Positions 1 to 18,770 are shown, counted from the first letter of the stretch. The stretch is DNA of 64,000 nucleotides from Amia ocellicauda (GCF_036373705.1 NC_089867.1:1240001-1304000), one strand, 5' to 3'. A program made the numbers and translations. Notes: generated from the letters alone by a model not told the origin.

Positions 1-617
1 CCTAAAGTGTGCCAAGAAAACATCCCCCACACCATTACACCACCACCACCAGCCTGCACAGTGGTAACAAGGCATGATGGATCCATGTTCTCATTCTGTT
101 TACGCCAAATTCTGACTCTACCATCTGAATGTCTCAACAGAAATCGAGACTCATCAGACCAGGCAACATTTTTCCAGTCTTCAACTGTCCAATTTTGGTG
201 AGCTTGTGCAAATTGTAGCCTCTTTTTCCTATTTGTAGTGGAGATGAGTGGTACCCGGTGGGGTCTTCTGCTGTTGTAGCCCATCCGCCTCAAGGTTGTA
301 CGTGTTGTGGCTTCACAAATGCTTTGCTGCATACCTCGGTTGTAATGAGTGGTTATTTCAGTCAAAGTTGCTCTTCTATCAGCTTGAATCAGTCGGCCCA
401 TTCTCCTCTGACCTCTAGCATCAACAAGGCATTTTCGCCCACAGGACTGCCGCATACTGGATGTTTTTCCCTTTTCACACCATTCTTTGTAAACCCTAGA
501 AATGGTTGTGTGTGAAAATCCCAGTAACTGAGCAGATTGTGAAATACTCAGACCGGCCCGTCTGGCACCAACAACCATGCCACGCTCAAAATTGCTTAAA
601 TCACCTTTCTTTCCCAT
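1..617 (-). CDS. Tc1/mariner transposase, partial, open to window edge
   Basis: The ATG is at 615-617 and the frame stays open for about 205 codons to the window edge. The N-terminal part reads as a helix-turn-helix DNA-binding domain (residues about 1-110, including SNFERG and SQSAQLLGFSRTT). The DDE catalytic domain then begins with the first catalytic Asp in WSDESRF. The second Asp and the Glu lie outside the window but are visible in the sister copies. The protein would cut and paste the element by binding its terminal repeats. Whether this copy is functional depends on sequence beyond the edge. Confidence 0.85.
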   Translation of the reverse strand, partial: MGKKGDLSNFERGMVVGARRAGLSISQSAQLLGFSHTTISRVYKEWCEKGKTSSMRQSCGRKCLVDARGQRRMGRLIQADRRATLTEITTHYNRGMQQSICEATTRTTLRRMGYNSRRPHRVPLISTTNRKKRLQFAQAHQNWTVEDWKNVAWSDESRFLLRHSDGRVRIWRKQNENMDPSCLVTTVQAGGGGVMVWGMFSWHTL

Positions 618-767
618 TCAGACATTCAGTTTGGAGTTCAGGAGATTGTCTTGACCAGGACCACACCCCTAAATGCATTGAAGCAACTGCCATGTGATTG
701 GTTGGTTAGATAATTGCATTAATGAGAAATTGAACAGGTGTTCCTAATAATCCTTTAGGTGAGTGTA
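1..767 (-). mobile_element. Tc1/mariner DNA transposon (DD36E type), copy 1, cut by window edge
   Basis: This is the right-hand (transposase-start) part of a Tc1/mariner element; the rest lies before base 1. The terminal inverted repeat ends at 767 (reading GGTGAGTGTA) and is followed by a TA target duplication. It is nearly identical to the copies at 23.7 and 59.6 kb, whose full length works out at about 1,225 bp. Unlike those two, this copy keeps the start codon, lacks the 10-bp deletion of copy 3, and has no stop that I can see in the visible part. Confidence 0.95.
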
Positions 768-3115
768 TATTATGAAATATAATTACATTTCCATTTGCTA
801 GAAGCTAGGCAATACTGGATGTAGTCTGACACTTGTTCCAGAACTCAGAGACTAATCATTCCTGGTTTTGATATTTATATTACTCAGTGTACATCACTTT
901 AGCAGCACAATTGTCTCATGTGACCATATAGTGATTAGAGGTAGCGTGTTAACATTTCCTTGTAATCCAACCAGTATGGACAGTTTGTTCTTATCTGTGT
1001 CAAAGGTTGTTTTTATCAGTAGAGATGAAAAAGTAGGGTGGAGAGGTTAGAAACTATAGGTGATCTTCACTTATTTTTGGAAGCAAATTGGGAGCAGTTT
1101 ACACCACATGAACATCATGTGGTTGTGCAAGTTGCTACAGAGGCTCACAGATGTGATTACAAGAACTGCAGACTGGGCCAGGCAATAAGGGGCAGATGAT
1201 GAAATTAAACAGAGTTACAGCAACAGGTGGGTCTTGCAGAGACATGTGTTTTGTCAGCTGTTGTCTGTGACCAATGAAAAAACAAAAACAGTGAAAGAGA
1301 AATGTGTTAGGTATGTAAAAATGTGCTTGGAACAGGGAACGTGAGAATATTTATAGGAACTGGATTTATTTTTACTTATAGCACTCGTTTGTTTTGCCAC
1401 AAAGTCTCTTTTGCGACATGCACAGTACCCTACACCAAGCATCCGCGACAATATTATTTCCGCAGGGGTAATGAGAGTCTCTGAAAAAGCCCACATACAA
1501 AGTGTGCGAGTCACACAGCAGTGACTGTTGTAAAGACTGTTAAGAATCTCATCAGGCTAGAGTAAAACTCTTGTCATTAGACTGAATTGAATTTATCGGG
1601 AGCTTAGAGACTATAGATGGTTAACCTCATCATTTTATCCATCAACTCTCAGCAACCCATTATTAGATTATATTAAGAAATATATTGACATTGGGTTAAG
1701 GCTTGTGATTTTTCAGCCATCATCATTTAAATTTCCAATGTATTTATTTATTTTTAAGACAGATGATGGTACCAGAAATTTATTTTTACCTGTTCCAAGT
1801 CCACAGTGGGTAGCCATTTTTGCTGTTCATATAGGAAGGATAGCCAACATCAACAAAACGTGAACACTATCACATACTAACAAGAAACAAAACTATAACA
1901 TATAGTATTTGTTATTTAATAATTATTTTAATATACAGTTAAATATATATCACTCAATTGGACAAATAGAAATGATAGAAAACATTTGTGCTGTTTTCAA
2001 CTGTTGAATAACTTTTGTCTGCAACTGTAATTAATTTAATCCAAATCAATCATTCAACCAGACATACATGTAACTTTAAATTGTGCTGCAACAGATGTTT
2101 CAAGCTATCAAATAGACACTTTCCAGTTTTAGAACTTGAAGTCCCCACAATAATTATTAAGTATTACTATAAGAATAAGTATTCTGCTTCAACATTGAAA
2201 AGCAATTATGTAAATTAAGAATTTATCTCATCATATTCACATTTTACACTTGGCAGCCCATGTTTCATGGTACAGTTAATTTACTCAAAACTCTTCTCAG
2301 AACACTGTATGTATTTAACCTTCTTGTGTATTACAATGTGTGTCTATCAAACATATCTTTACAATATTTTATTTATTTTGTTTGTTTATAGGTGAGGCAA
2401 CCTTGCCATTTGACATTTGGTTGAATACAAAACTGCCTGTGGGCTGACACTGCAGAGGATAGGCCCTTGCTTTCCAGCTCCAGTTACCAGAGATTTGGGA
2501 TGGGCACATTATGACACTGTGACCTGGCAACCACATTAAGTCATGTCATGAGTTGTTTTGCAGCATTCAAGCCTATGATGGAACAGTGGCCTAACCACAC
2601 AGGCTGCTTATCAGTGTCTCTGTGCATAAGAAACAAAGCTTAATTCAGTAATACTTCTATGCTAGTAAGTTTCAGAAATCAGTAAAGATCCAAACATAGC
2701 TGTACACTTTAAATATGTATCTTGTGCAAGTATACAAGTATATAAGTACACAATTTTATGGAGTGATTTGAATAGCATAAAGATTTGTGTTTATCACACA
2801 AGTAAGTAGATAAGTAACTCCTCTGACTAGGTGAGACTGGGGTTAAATGTCACCAGGAGCTGAGGAGTACCCAGATTTTAACAACTGTAATAACATATTC
2901 ACATACAATATTTTATATCTGGTGTGCTTGAGGGCCACTTCCATAGAAATGAACAATACACTGTGGCCATTGATACGTGTGAACTAGAATGTGTGCACAT
3001 TATTATTTTGACTGTCTGTACATGTAAAGCTACACAGATACTGCATTAAAATCGTATTAAGCATGACTAACACAAAACTATGCAGCAGATTGTCAGTTAT
3101 TGTAGTATTATCTTT
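768..3115. other. AT-rich intergenic DNA, no gene recognised
   Basis: I see no spliced or long open frame with recognisable protein similarity. Short frames here have no conserved motifs. No transposon ends or tandem arrays stand out. Confidence 0.5.
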
Positions 3116-3134
3116 ATATATATATATATATATA
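3116..3134. repeat. (TA)n microsatellite
   Basis: Short run of TA dinucleotides in AT-rich intergenic DNA. Confidence 0.9.
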
Positions 3135-3224
3135 ATTTATTAAAAGCCTAATGGTTTCTTTAATTAAATTGTATACATTGTTTATGGTTTGTTTATTTAT
3201 TTTGTTTATCAATCTGAAAAAAAC

Positions 3225-3290
3225 ACTCTGTGGCTACCCTGCAAAGGGCGCTATACAAATGAAAATTGTTTGATTGATTGATTGTTTTAT
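3225..3290 (+). repeat. 3' tail of an L2-type LINE or derived SINE
   Basis: The words GGCGCTATACAAAT followed by TTGATTGATTGATTG match the typical 3' end of L2-type LINEs and the SINEs that use them in fish. Only the tail is present. From about 3,300 to 3,780 I see no further identifiable feature. Confidence 0.55.
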
Positions 3291-3779
3291 TATATATTTT
3301 TTATTATTTTGGCTCCCAAATAGAATCTGTGAGTAAACAAGCTTGCTATACACCCCAATAGGATCATGGGCAATATGGTCAACCTCAAATATATCAGTTG
3401 ATTTCTACAGTCACCCCATTCCAATATAATATTAACACAATATACATTTACATAGGCTAAATCTATTCATACATCAACAATGCAAATAATAACATGAAAC
3501 TAGACATAACTGGAACATTTAATAACAGACACAAACATATGTCATGTAGCATGTTCTATGGTCAGCCACCAGTCTGCCGCCAGTCTCTGGACCCAGAATC
3601 ATGGCAGGATTATGCAGTTGCCCATTCAGACTTCCACTATTAGGATGGACTCAGAACTGGAGCCTAACCTCATCCAGGAACTCATTTTTGAACCAGTGCC
3701 TGTATTAATAAAACGTCTGAGAGTGAGAAATCGGTCCTAAGTACCTGAAATATCTAAGAGTGATATCAATTTGGTTCTA

Positions 3780-4930
3780 CTTTTACTCTTAGGAGTAAAA
3801 GTTATTCATAAAGATTCTTAAGAATTAAAAGTACCCCTAACTCGACCAATTAGGAGACCTCACAAGGTGTTGGCAAATGGCAGCAATGAGAAGAGGAGGA
3901 TCTTCCATGAAAGGAAAGACATGTTACAGCAGTATGATGATGAAGAGTTATTGTGACTATATAGATTGGACCTAAATGGAATATTGTTTGTTTCTGAACT
4001 ACTGTTAACAGAAATAAAGGTGGTGACAATGTTGTGGTGTCTGGCCACAAGGAAAATGCAACAATGTAGCAGTGATGATTTGTGACCATCACAGCCTTCT
4101 ATAAGCTGAATTTTCCATCAAACCATATTGGCATTAACAGCATCCAAGATCGTTGGAAAGTTTATTGATTTCCCCACCACTACACTGCAAATATTCCCAA
4201 ATCAAACTGCATTCATAATTGATAGGCAACCTATATTCATCAAGGGTTTTAAATTACACCAATTCTATACAATTTCTAACATGATTTAAAGTAAAAATAC
4301 GCCACAAAATGAATGAAAAATTATCCACTCATACAAACCATATTCATAATTAACTGTATGTGCGTTGATGAATGCATGTTAAGTTTAATTCGTTTTTTAT
4401 GGAATACAGAAAATGTTGAAAATAGCGAATCAATGTAAAACCCTCGATGAATATACCTCAGAGTTTCCACCTGTGGACAATTACCTATGTAAAAGGGAAG
4501 GCTAAATAGTGTTAAATTTAAGATGTTTTATGTATATTCTATGATTGTGATTATGAATGTGAAATTAATTCCATGTAGCACCTTAATGTCCTTGTAATGA
4601 AGCTGGGAAATGAAGGGGGGAAATACTTGTATTTTGTGTCAAATTATAAACAAATAAAAGGCTGAGCTAGCTTAGAATATTTGTATACTTGTATTTTTGC
4701 TTATGGTTGTCTACAGGTGATCTCTCGTTGTTTCTTTGTTGTAGTTTTTTTGGACAAAATGAAGAAAATATGTCACAGTGAGCCGTTATCTAACTTAAAC
4801 TGTCATGAAAATTAGCTACAAGTTTTTCCTATGATGATGATCCTACTCCCAGCTAAAAGTATGTGTAAGAGACTTTATAACTAACACCTACCTCCTACTA
4901 TGAGTGAGGAGTAACTCCTAAACTAACTTT
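3780..4930 (+). mobile_element. PIF/Harbinger DNA transposon fossil
   Basis: The + strand between about 3,890 and 4,240 translates, across frameshifts and stops, into pieces typical of a HARBI1-like transposase: FHERKDMLQQYDDEELL, then YRLDLNGILF, then LAT.KMQQCSSDDL.PSQPSIS, then GKFIDFP. The catalytic DDE core that should follow is missing, so the copy is internally deleted. Flanking sequence at both sides carries the word TTAGGAGT in opposite orientations, perhaps remnants of terminal repeats. Boundaries are approximate. Confidence 0.65.
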
Positions 4931-5389
4931 AAGCGTGATTCCCATGTTTTAAGAATATGGGCAGGGTTTTGAGAATATTGAGTCTGATACAAAGGACTAC
5001 TAACTACCTGTGCTAGTAGAATGAAAGCAACCTTGTATCATTGAAAAAGGTCCCTGTTCTGAAGACCTGATTATGTCCCAGAGGTTCAGCATTCATGGAG
5101 CAACACTTCTTATTTAAACCTTTTATTATTATTATTATTATGATTACAATTTATGATTGTTCTGTTTGTTCTACATTGTTATTTTTAGTGCAATATTAGG
5201 CCTACAAATTGGTATTTAACTTTTTACAAAATAATTAAAACCTTGACCCACCAGAAATCTACAGAACTGTACTCAGTTGCGGCTTCATTTTCAGTAAGAT
5301 GACACATTCTTCTAATCATAAATGTAACCGCTATGATGTACAGGTTTGTAGTTTGCTATTAGCGGGTGGGTCAAAGTTTTGATTTAATC
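4931..5389. other. Intergenic DNA, nothing recognised
   Basis: AT-rich sequence with a short TTA run near 5,128-5,140. I could identify no gene or repeat family. Confidence 0.45.
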
Positions 5390-6010
5390 TGGCCCCTTGT
5401 TCATTTTCGAAGATACTTCAATTTCTGCAATTTGCCTTAATTTTAGCTCCAAGAGCTATGTTTCTTTCTATTTCCCTCTTTGCTTTCCTGATCCCTTTCT
5501 TAAGATCTCTTTGCAGTTCAACATATTCTTTGTATTTTGTTTTGTCTCTATCCCTTTTGTATGGTTGAGTTGAGTGGTCTGTAACACACTCCTACCACGA
5601 ATACTCCAGATCATTTATTCAAAAGTTTAACCCACAAAGATTCTGTTTCATTACTAGGATCTAATTTGAGTTCTTCTGCCTCAATGTCATTTTTGACATA
5701 TAATGCTACCCCACCACCTCTTCGATTTTGCCCATCTCTCCTAAACTGTGTGTATCCTTTCAACTTGTATTCATCCCATAATTTTCTGTAAGCTATGTTT
5801 CTGTCACTTCTACAACATCATAGTCACACCCCAGCACTGTTGCTTCTAGGTCTAACATCTTGTTCCTTATACTCCTGGCATTGAGGTACAAATATTTCAG
5901 GACTTTCCTACTAGTAGTTTCCCTTGGTTTTCTTTCCTTAGTGGAACATCTCCCATTGTCAGAACTCCCTGCACCCCTCTTGTTGTTGGTTGTAGATGGC
6001 AATCATACAC
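5390..6010 (-). mobile_element. CR1-clade LINE fragment (endonuclease start joined to linker)
   Basis: Reading the - strand, 6,002 to about 5,560 encodes the start of a CR1 apurinic-like endonuclease: YLNARSIRNKMLDLEATV, then a conserved block with RRGGGVALYV, then VGVCYRPLN. At about 5,560 it jumps to the basic linker that normally precedes the reverse transcriptase (KYKEYVELQRDLKKGIRKAKRE). The middle of the endonuclease and all of the reverse transcriptase are absent. Stops and frameshifts are present, so it is a dead copy. Confidence 0.8.
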
Positions 6011-6899
6011 AGCACACAGGCTCAGAAGATGAAAACAAAAAGTCCACTCACCATTATGATTATCCATTCTCCATTCTCCTATTATTTATGGAATGGGCAA
6101 CGGCAGGTTCATATAGCTTGTCTTTTGATTTTAAATCCAAAATAAATTATTTTTTGATTGAGATCAAAGCCAACCTGTCCAGTGGTGTTCCTGGAATATG
6201 TCATGATCTTTTTTATTGCAGAAAATGTTCTTTCTACTGTTGCTAACAATTTAGCCTCCACATCCTCCTTGATTACTCTCTCTGCAGTTGCCATCACCAT
6301 CGTTACATACACTCACTGCAAAAAGCTAGCCAGCTAGCTAGGTTCAAGTGTGAGAAAACAAGATAAGGCTCGCTATTGGCTCTGAATTAGTGACGTATAC
6401 TTAGGCCCTCTAGAGGGCCTTGAGGCATTATTCAATTGTCTCACCTATTACAAGACAATTTGTAATTGGTTGATTCTACTGTCATTCCAAAATGATGCTC
6501 TAATTGAAATCAGTGTCAATGATGTTGGCTGGTGCCTTCTATTCAAAGCCTGAGGGCCTAGCCAATTAGCGTTGAGCCCAGCTAAATTATTTCTACCAAG
6601 AGACAACCAAAGAAAAATTCTGATTGGATATTTTTTTCTCTTTGATATTAACCCTTCTTTTTCCAACACAAACTGAAGAAATTCAATAGGAAGATCATTA
6701 CAAATATATATAAAAATATATACATATTTGTATCTATCCTTAGGCCTTAGTGCGTAGAGGGCCCTCACGGTTCCCCACTGTCCACGGATACACCCACCAA
6801 TTCCACTCTGGCCCCATCCCCCTTCAGGAGAGTGCTGACTACTACTCTTGGATGTCCCGAAAGGTCTCAAGCTCTCTCTCAGGGGATCACTGTGATTCG
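6011..6899. other. Intergenic DNA between LINE and DIRS remnants
   Basis: Contains a perfect palindrome, GGCCCTCTAGAGGGCC, near 6,404-6,419. Similar words recur near 6,742-6,765, which may belong to the flank of the neighbouring DIRS remnant. No gene is evident. Confidence 0.4.
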
Positions 6900-8030
6900 G
6901 GAGAAACGAGCAATACGACTAGTGGCTGACAAAGACTCTTGAGCAGGTTTCTATGCGGGGTACATCCAGGTGCCAAAGAAGCACAGAGGCTTCAGGCCCA
7001 TTCTCGATCTGCATGTTGACCGTTCAGCATATCCTCCAGTCTGTCCTGCCGGGCGACTGGTTCACATCGATAGACCTCAGGGATGCTTACTTCCACGTCC
7101 CAATCCTCCCAGCGCACAAGAAATACCTGCGTTTTGCCTTACAGGGCCAGGCGTATGACTTCAGTGTGTTGCTATTCGGCCTTTCACTGGCCCCCCGCAC
7201 ATTCTCGAAGTGCATGGACGCAGCCTTGCCCCCCCTCAGGACAAAGGGGATAAGAATCCTGAACTACCTGGAAAACTGGCTGGTGTGTGCAGACTCCAGA
7301 CTTCATACATCACATGACTGCACTGGGTCTCACAGTTCACATACAGAAAAGCTCCCTTGAACCTGCACAGACGGTGGGCTTCTTGGGAATGAAGCTGGAC
7401 TCTCAAAAAATGCTTGTCTACCTGTCCAGAGACAGAATCGAGTCATTGGAGAAATGCCTGGCGTTATTCAGAAGGGCATCGACTCTTCAGCTGGTCAACT
7501 TCCAAAAACTGTTGGGGCTGATGGCGGTCGCCTCGAATATTCTTCCCTTGGGCCTTATGCACATGCACCCATTACAACGCTGGGTAAACGCCCACAAGCT
7601 ACACCCAGCGAGACACAAACACCACCCACTGACAGTGACCTCAACCTGCTGGCAGACAGTGTCCTGGTGGAGAAATCAGGAACAATCTGCAACTTGGCTC
7701 CCCCCTCGAATGCCCACACAGATGGGAAGTCATCACCAATCCAATAAATCTGACCAGCTGTTTGTCTGCTATGGTTCCACCTCCCTCCGGCTTACCTACG
7801 AGACTGCTAATGTTCCCATGCCTTAATACATCTCACCGCACTCAACGAGGAGACAAGCCACATCGTGGGCTCTTTTTTACGGTGCCACACTTTTGATCTG
7901 TGCAATGCTGCGACCTGGTCCGGTCATCAGACCTTCACAAGGTTCTACCAGCTCAACGTGGCGGACTGGCTGCGCCCAAGCTTGGGCTCCCAGGTACTTC
8001 AAACTGCAATAAATGTTCTGTGATGTGCAC
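6900..8030 (+). mobile_element. DIRS-type retrotransposon remnant (RT fused to recombinase tail)
   Basis: The + strand encodes reverse-transcriptase motifs of DIRS elements: PGDWFTSIDLRDAYFHVPI, then a conserved LSLAPRTF block, then a motif where the catalytic YLDD is changed to YLEN. This is followed by an RNase-H-like region (LGLTVHIQKSSLEP, VGFLGMKLD). Around 7,840-8,020 the sequence switches to the C-terminal end of a tyrosine recombinase (CNAATWSGHQTFTRFYQLNV). The central part of the element is deleted, frames are broken, and the changed catalytic site makes it inactive. Confidence 0.8.
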
Positions 8031-9700
8031 TATTTAAATGTTTTTGTGTCTTAGTTTTACCTAAACATTTTCTCTCCGCCATAAAGAAAATACTTTTCGA
8101 ACATTTTGAATGTATGTTTTTCAGTTTTTCCTGCCTATGGCCCGCAAAAGACTAGGGCTGGCCCTGATCTGAAGCAAAGGGGGGCCAGAGGTTGCAAAGC
8201 AGTGTTTGATTTCAGACCAGCCCACAGGGAGAAAATTTACCGAGTTGAAAAATTGAAAATGGTCAAGTTTTGCTGGGAAGCTGACGCTGGGCAAATACTG
8301 AATACCAGCCAGGGGCGAGCTGGAGAAGAGGTTATAAGTGGACAGGGCCCAGGTGTAAGTACATCGGTGGGGATGCTAAGCTGGACTTTGCCCCTTGTTT
8401 GCCATCCATTTCTCCAGGCCCACGGTGCAGTTCCCCCTGGCAGAGACAGTTGCCAGAGGCAAAAGACTGATGGGGGGCAGTGTAGAGATCTAGGACTGTT
8501 ATGTGGAGGGCCTGCAATTTGTTGTGTGTCTGTCTGTCAGTTTTGTGTGGGGGGTGGCACAGTTTGTTTGGGGATCTGATTGTTGGGGGGAATTGTTGTG
8601 GTTTCCAGGGTCGTAGGTTATCCCGGGTGTCATGATTGGAGAAGCCAGTCACGGGGGGCAAGAACATATATAGGGGTGCCCCTGTTACCACCAGTGAAAA
8701 GTAATTGATCAGTAGTCTAGACAGAGACTGAGTTCTCTGTGCTCCTTTAAAAAGCTGTTCAGAGAAACAAAGCTGTGAATCCAGTTGCCAATGTTCTTTT
8801 TCTTTTTTTTACATGGTTAGCCTAAATGCTAGTATAATTTTCTGCTAAAAAATTATATTAACTCTAAACTCACAAATGGAAGAAGGCATTTTAGGAGTTA
8901 TTAAAAGGTGCATTTTCAAACAATTGTTTTGATATAAACTGGTATATTCTATGATATAAACATAAAGGCATACAGTACTGTAAATTGAAAGATATAATGT
9001 ACCATGTATTAAATATTATTATTATACATACTCAAATACTATTATAAAATATGGAAAAAGTATTTTATTTAAGAATAGTTTGAGGTGCTATTGAGGATCA
9101 TTATATTTAGATATTTGAAGCTGTTTATTTTTTTAAATACCCAGTTCACACATTTCAATTGGCAAAGTTGTGTAAGGTTTCATTTTGGGATTTAACAAAT
9201 ATGACATGAACATTTTAATATTTACCATGATGTATATTGAAAGGGCCTACTTAAAATCTAATACTTTAACTTCAAAGCTACAATGGTACTATATTGTACT
9301 TTTCCAGATGCCCCAGGAAATATATAGGCCTAGTTGTATAGAGGTTAGTAGCAATGCACCCTGTATTAGTACAAATAATAAAAGAAACAGCATCTAACAA
9401 ATATAACAACTAGTTGATCCAATGTTCAAGACATCTAAGTATAACCCAGGCAAAGAGCCAGAACTTATTTTTAACTTGTTGGAGAAGTGTCTAGAATGGC
9501 ACAAAAACAAATCTGTTAAAATTATGTGTTACTGTTGTTGTTTTAGGTAGAATGTTTTTGCAAATCATAAGCGACAAAATAAAATGTTTCACAAAGGATA
9601 TAAGGGGATTATCAGATATTAAAAACTAAACGGAATTCCCGCACAAGCTGCAGAACGCTAAAAGTTGAGAGTAAAGCGATAGTGCTGTTTCTGAAAGTTT
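8031..9700. other. Upstream region of fbxo32, no gene recognised
   Basis: 8,031-8,760 is relatively GC-rich and may be the 3' flank of the DIRS remnant or an old promoter-like repeat (a TATATA word sits near 8,667). 8,800-9,600 is AT-rich. Open frames here show no recognisable motifs. Confidence 0.4.
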
Positions 9701-9719
9701 TGCAACCAAGAACAAGATG

Positions 9720-9727
9720 GTAAACAA
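9720..9727 (+). promoter_or_regulatory. FoxO binding site in fbxo32 promoter
   Basis: GTAAACAA in the context GGTAAACAAAG is a perfect FoxO/DAF-16 consensus, about 110 bp upstream of the inferred transcription start. FoxO factors are the established activators of atrogin-1 in muscle atrophy, so its position is meaningful. Function here is inferred. Confidence 0.75.
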
Positions 9728-9730
9728 AGC

Positions 9731-9736
9731 CACGTG
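9731..9736. promoter_or_regulatory. E-box CACGTG
   Basis: A palindromic CACGTG lies 4 bp after the FoxO site. It could bind bHLH factors of the Myc/USF/TFE type. The call rests on sequence match and position only. Confidence 0.5.
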
Positions 9737-9756
9737 CTGTGAAAGTCTTTCCAAAA

Positions 9757-9764
9757 GGGGCGGG
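9757..9764 (+). promoter_or_regulatory. GC box (Sp1/KLF type)
   Basis: GGGGCGGG between the E-box and the TATA box, at a typical proximal-promoter distance. Confidence 0.5.
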
Positions 9765-9797
9765 ATTGTAAATATTTCCGGTAACTTCGCAGGCTGC

Positions 9798-9805
9798 TAT
9801 AAATA
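9798..9805 (+). promoter_or_regulatory. TATA box of fbxo32
   Basis: TATAAATA lies 168 bp before the start codon. Transcription would begin near 9,830, giving a 5' UTR of about 135 nt with no intron. Confidence 0.7.
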
Positions 9806-9965
9806 CAACTGCGTTCACTGAGCTGCAGCAGAGCACAGAGAGCAGGAAGAGAAAATCCAAGCGAAACAAAACCTTTTTTAAAATACTAAACCAAATAAAC
9901 AGTATTTTTAATTTAGAAACTCAGGTGATAGATAGTTTTTCTTTTATAATTTGAAATCTTCCAAG

Positions 9966-16569
<6,604 letters not shown>

Positions 16570-18770
16570 GAGGCTATAAACACTAAATTGTACAAGTTTT
16601 TGATGGTGCCATGGATTTTTGGAAAGTTATGAGATGGGACTGATCATATGATGACAAGCTCTAAGCTGTGAAGGTGCATAGAGAATAAGTGACAAGAATT
16701 GGTGGCTGTTCTACATCATAAGAACAATAGAAACATGGACAAAAAGGCTGGAGACAATGGGACTGTTCAGAGAGCTGACCATAACGATTACATGCTCAAT
16801 TACAAGTCATATACAACTTGCAGCCTATTCTTTTTTTTACACAAAATACTTTTTTTAAAAACATTGCTTATGTTTTTTTTTTTTAATTAAGGATCAAGCC
16901 AGTTTAATGTAGATTCCTGCATTTTTCCACTAAAATATATATATTTTGTGTAATATATATTTTATGACTGAAAGATATTTCTACATGAAAGAAATGGTAA
17001 ATATGTATTATTCTATAACTCTAGTCTTGAAAGTATTTGTTAATGTTATTAGTTCAAACATTGATTAATAAATAAACATATATACATGTATAAAAAAAAA
17101 AAAAAAAAAGTAAGCCAATGATCTCTTGGCAGAGATTTTGGGTTTAAGTTTGGGTCTCGTTGGGGCTCTCTAGTCTTTACAAATTTGCCCTCAGTAACAC
17201 TAGTTATGGCCCGTTTGGCTTGGTCCACACATTGAGCACTTTTCTGGATTATGCAGAAAAGGGTTAGGAAAATATGGTAATGTTCAGAAAATGTAGGTGG
17301 TAGTGTGATAAGTGCTGATTGAAATTAAGTATGCAAACCTATATTTTTAATGTAAATTTATTTTTTCACTTTTTTATACACTTGTTATTTGCTACAGTTT
17401 TTTTCCAAAATAATGTGATATATCTGTGTGTTTGTGTTTTATGTAGCATTGCACTTTCTGATGGTACAGTACCCTAAATGAATAGGTATGTCACTGAAGT
17501 GTGTTGAACCTCTTGAAACAGAAGTCGAAAGGTGAATACCGTATACTAACTGCATTGTGGTTTTATTGTTTTAAGCTTCTTAATTATTCAGTGTTTTTTA
17601 ATTGAGACAGTGATGATTATTAAATGATCATTATTACATGCAGTTAAAAAAAACTTGAAATTGGTTGTGGCTTTAATCCAAGAAGAAGTGAGGAAACTGT
17701 CGATAATACTAATTTTAAGTATTACTTTTTTATTATTTCCATAAATGATAGATCCAATTCATACAGATCAAAGATTCTGAATAAACTTTGCAGTATTGCA
17801 GTATTAAAGCATGCACTGGAATGAGCCATGAGGCGTATTAGGAATTTATGCCTCTTTAAAAGTTTAAACATTAAAAATAATACCAGTTAAAAAAATTATA
17901 TAACAGTATGTTAAGTTATACAGTTAACTTTTATAAGATTTCCATATCATGAGAGTAGATGTTAAAACCTCAGATTAGAACTTGTCTCTCACCAAGAAAC
18001 ACCTCAATGCATTTAATAGTTGTTTTTGAGGCACTGCATTTTTTTAACTGAACTGATTCAATGAGAAATAGTTACAGCTTGTGGAAGTGTACTGCATGTA
18101 AAACTAGGTGCAGACCAAATCAAAACTTTGGCCTGCCTGTCAAAATCCAGTACTTTATGGTGCATTTGCTTTTTAAGAAAAATCCTGTCAATCAAAAACC
18201 CGCTATCTGGTATTGTAATTGTAATTTGCTAGTGTCAATTAATTGCTAAATCAGTATTTGATATTAGTTAAAATCATCTGATATGTATAAAAAAGCATTG
18301 TATGGAAATGGTTAGTGTGTTTCTGTAAAAGACAAGTACAAGACAATGATATGTCATTTAATAACCTTGTTTTTGAAGACTGCCAAAATGGGATTACACA
18401 TTTTAAACAATCCTTAATTTTTTTTAAACGTTTTTACATTATTTGTGTGTTAAGAATTGGTATAATCTAGGAACCTTTTTGTATTGTAACTTTGATACAT
18501 TTTGTACTGCACAACTGCATGATGCTATTTCATTTTTTTATTGATTTCCCTTTTTTCTAGTTTAAAAAATGTGTGCTCATTATTTTAGTGCTGAAAAGAA
18601 ATTTTATTTATCTCTTAAATGCCAGCTGTATAGTGATTTTTATGTTTATCCTCACATGGGTTTTATTTACCTGTGCCCTATGAATGGTGTCCTGTGTGAC
18701 TGGTGTTTGTCCATCACAGTTCTGTTGAGGTGTACTGCTGGTTAAATAAACCATCACAAATACTACCACA
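16570..18770 (+). other. fbxo32 3' UTR (probable extent)
   Basis: AT-rich sequence with no protein-coding signal. Possible poly(A) signals are AATAAA at 17,067-17,076, followed by 18 genomic A residues at 17,092-17,109, and AATAAA at 18,745-18,750, followed by T/G-rich sequence. The mammalian gene has a multi-kilobase 3' UTR, so the later signal is plausible. The exact end is unknown. Confidence 0.5.

Noticed and set aside
258..515. Open frames on the + strand within the first transposon copy, repeated near 23.9-24.2 and 60.3-60.6 kb
   Set aside because: They are antisense shadows of the transposase and recur only because the transposon is repeated.
8106..8579. 157-codon open frame upstream of fbxo32
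   Set aside because: No recognisable domain, composition like flanking repeat DNA, and another long frame overlaps on the opposite strand.
17092..17109. Run of 18 A residues after AATAAA, suggesting a processed pseudogene tail
   Set aside because: It lies in the continuous 3' UTR of the intron-containing fbxo32 gene, so it is more simply a genomic A tract.
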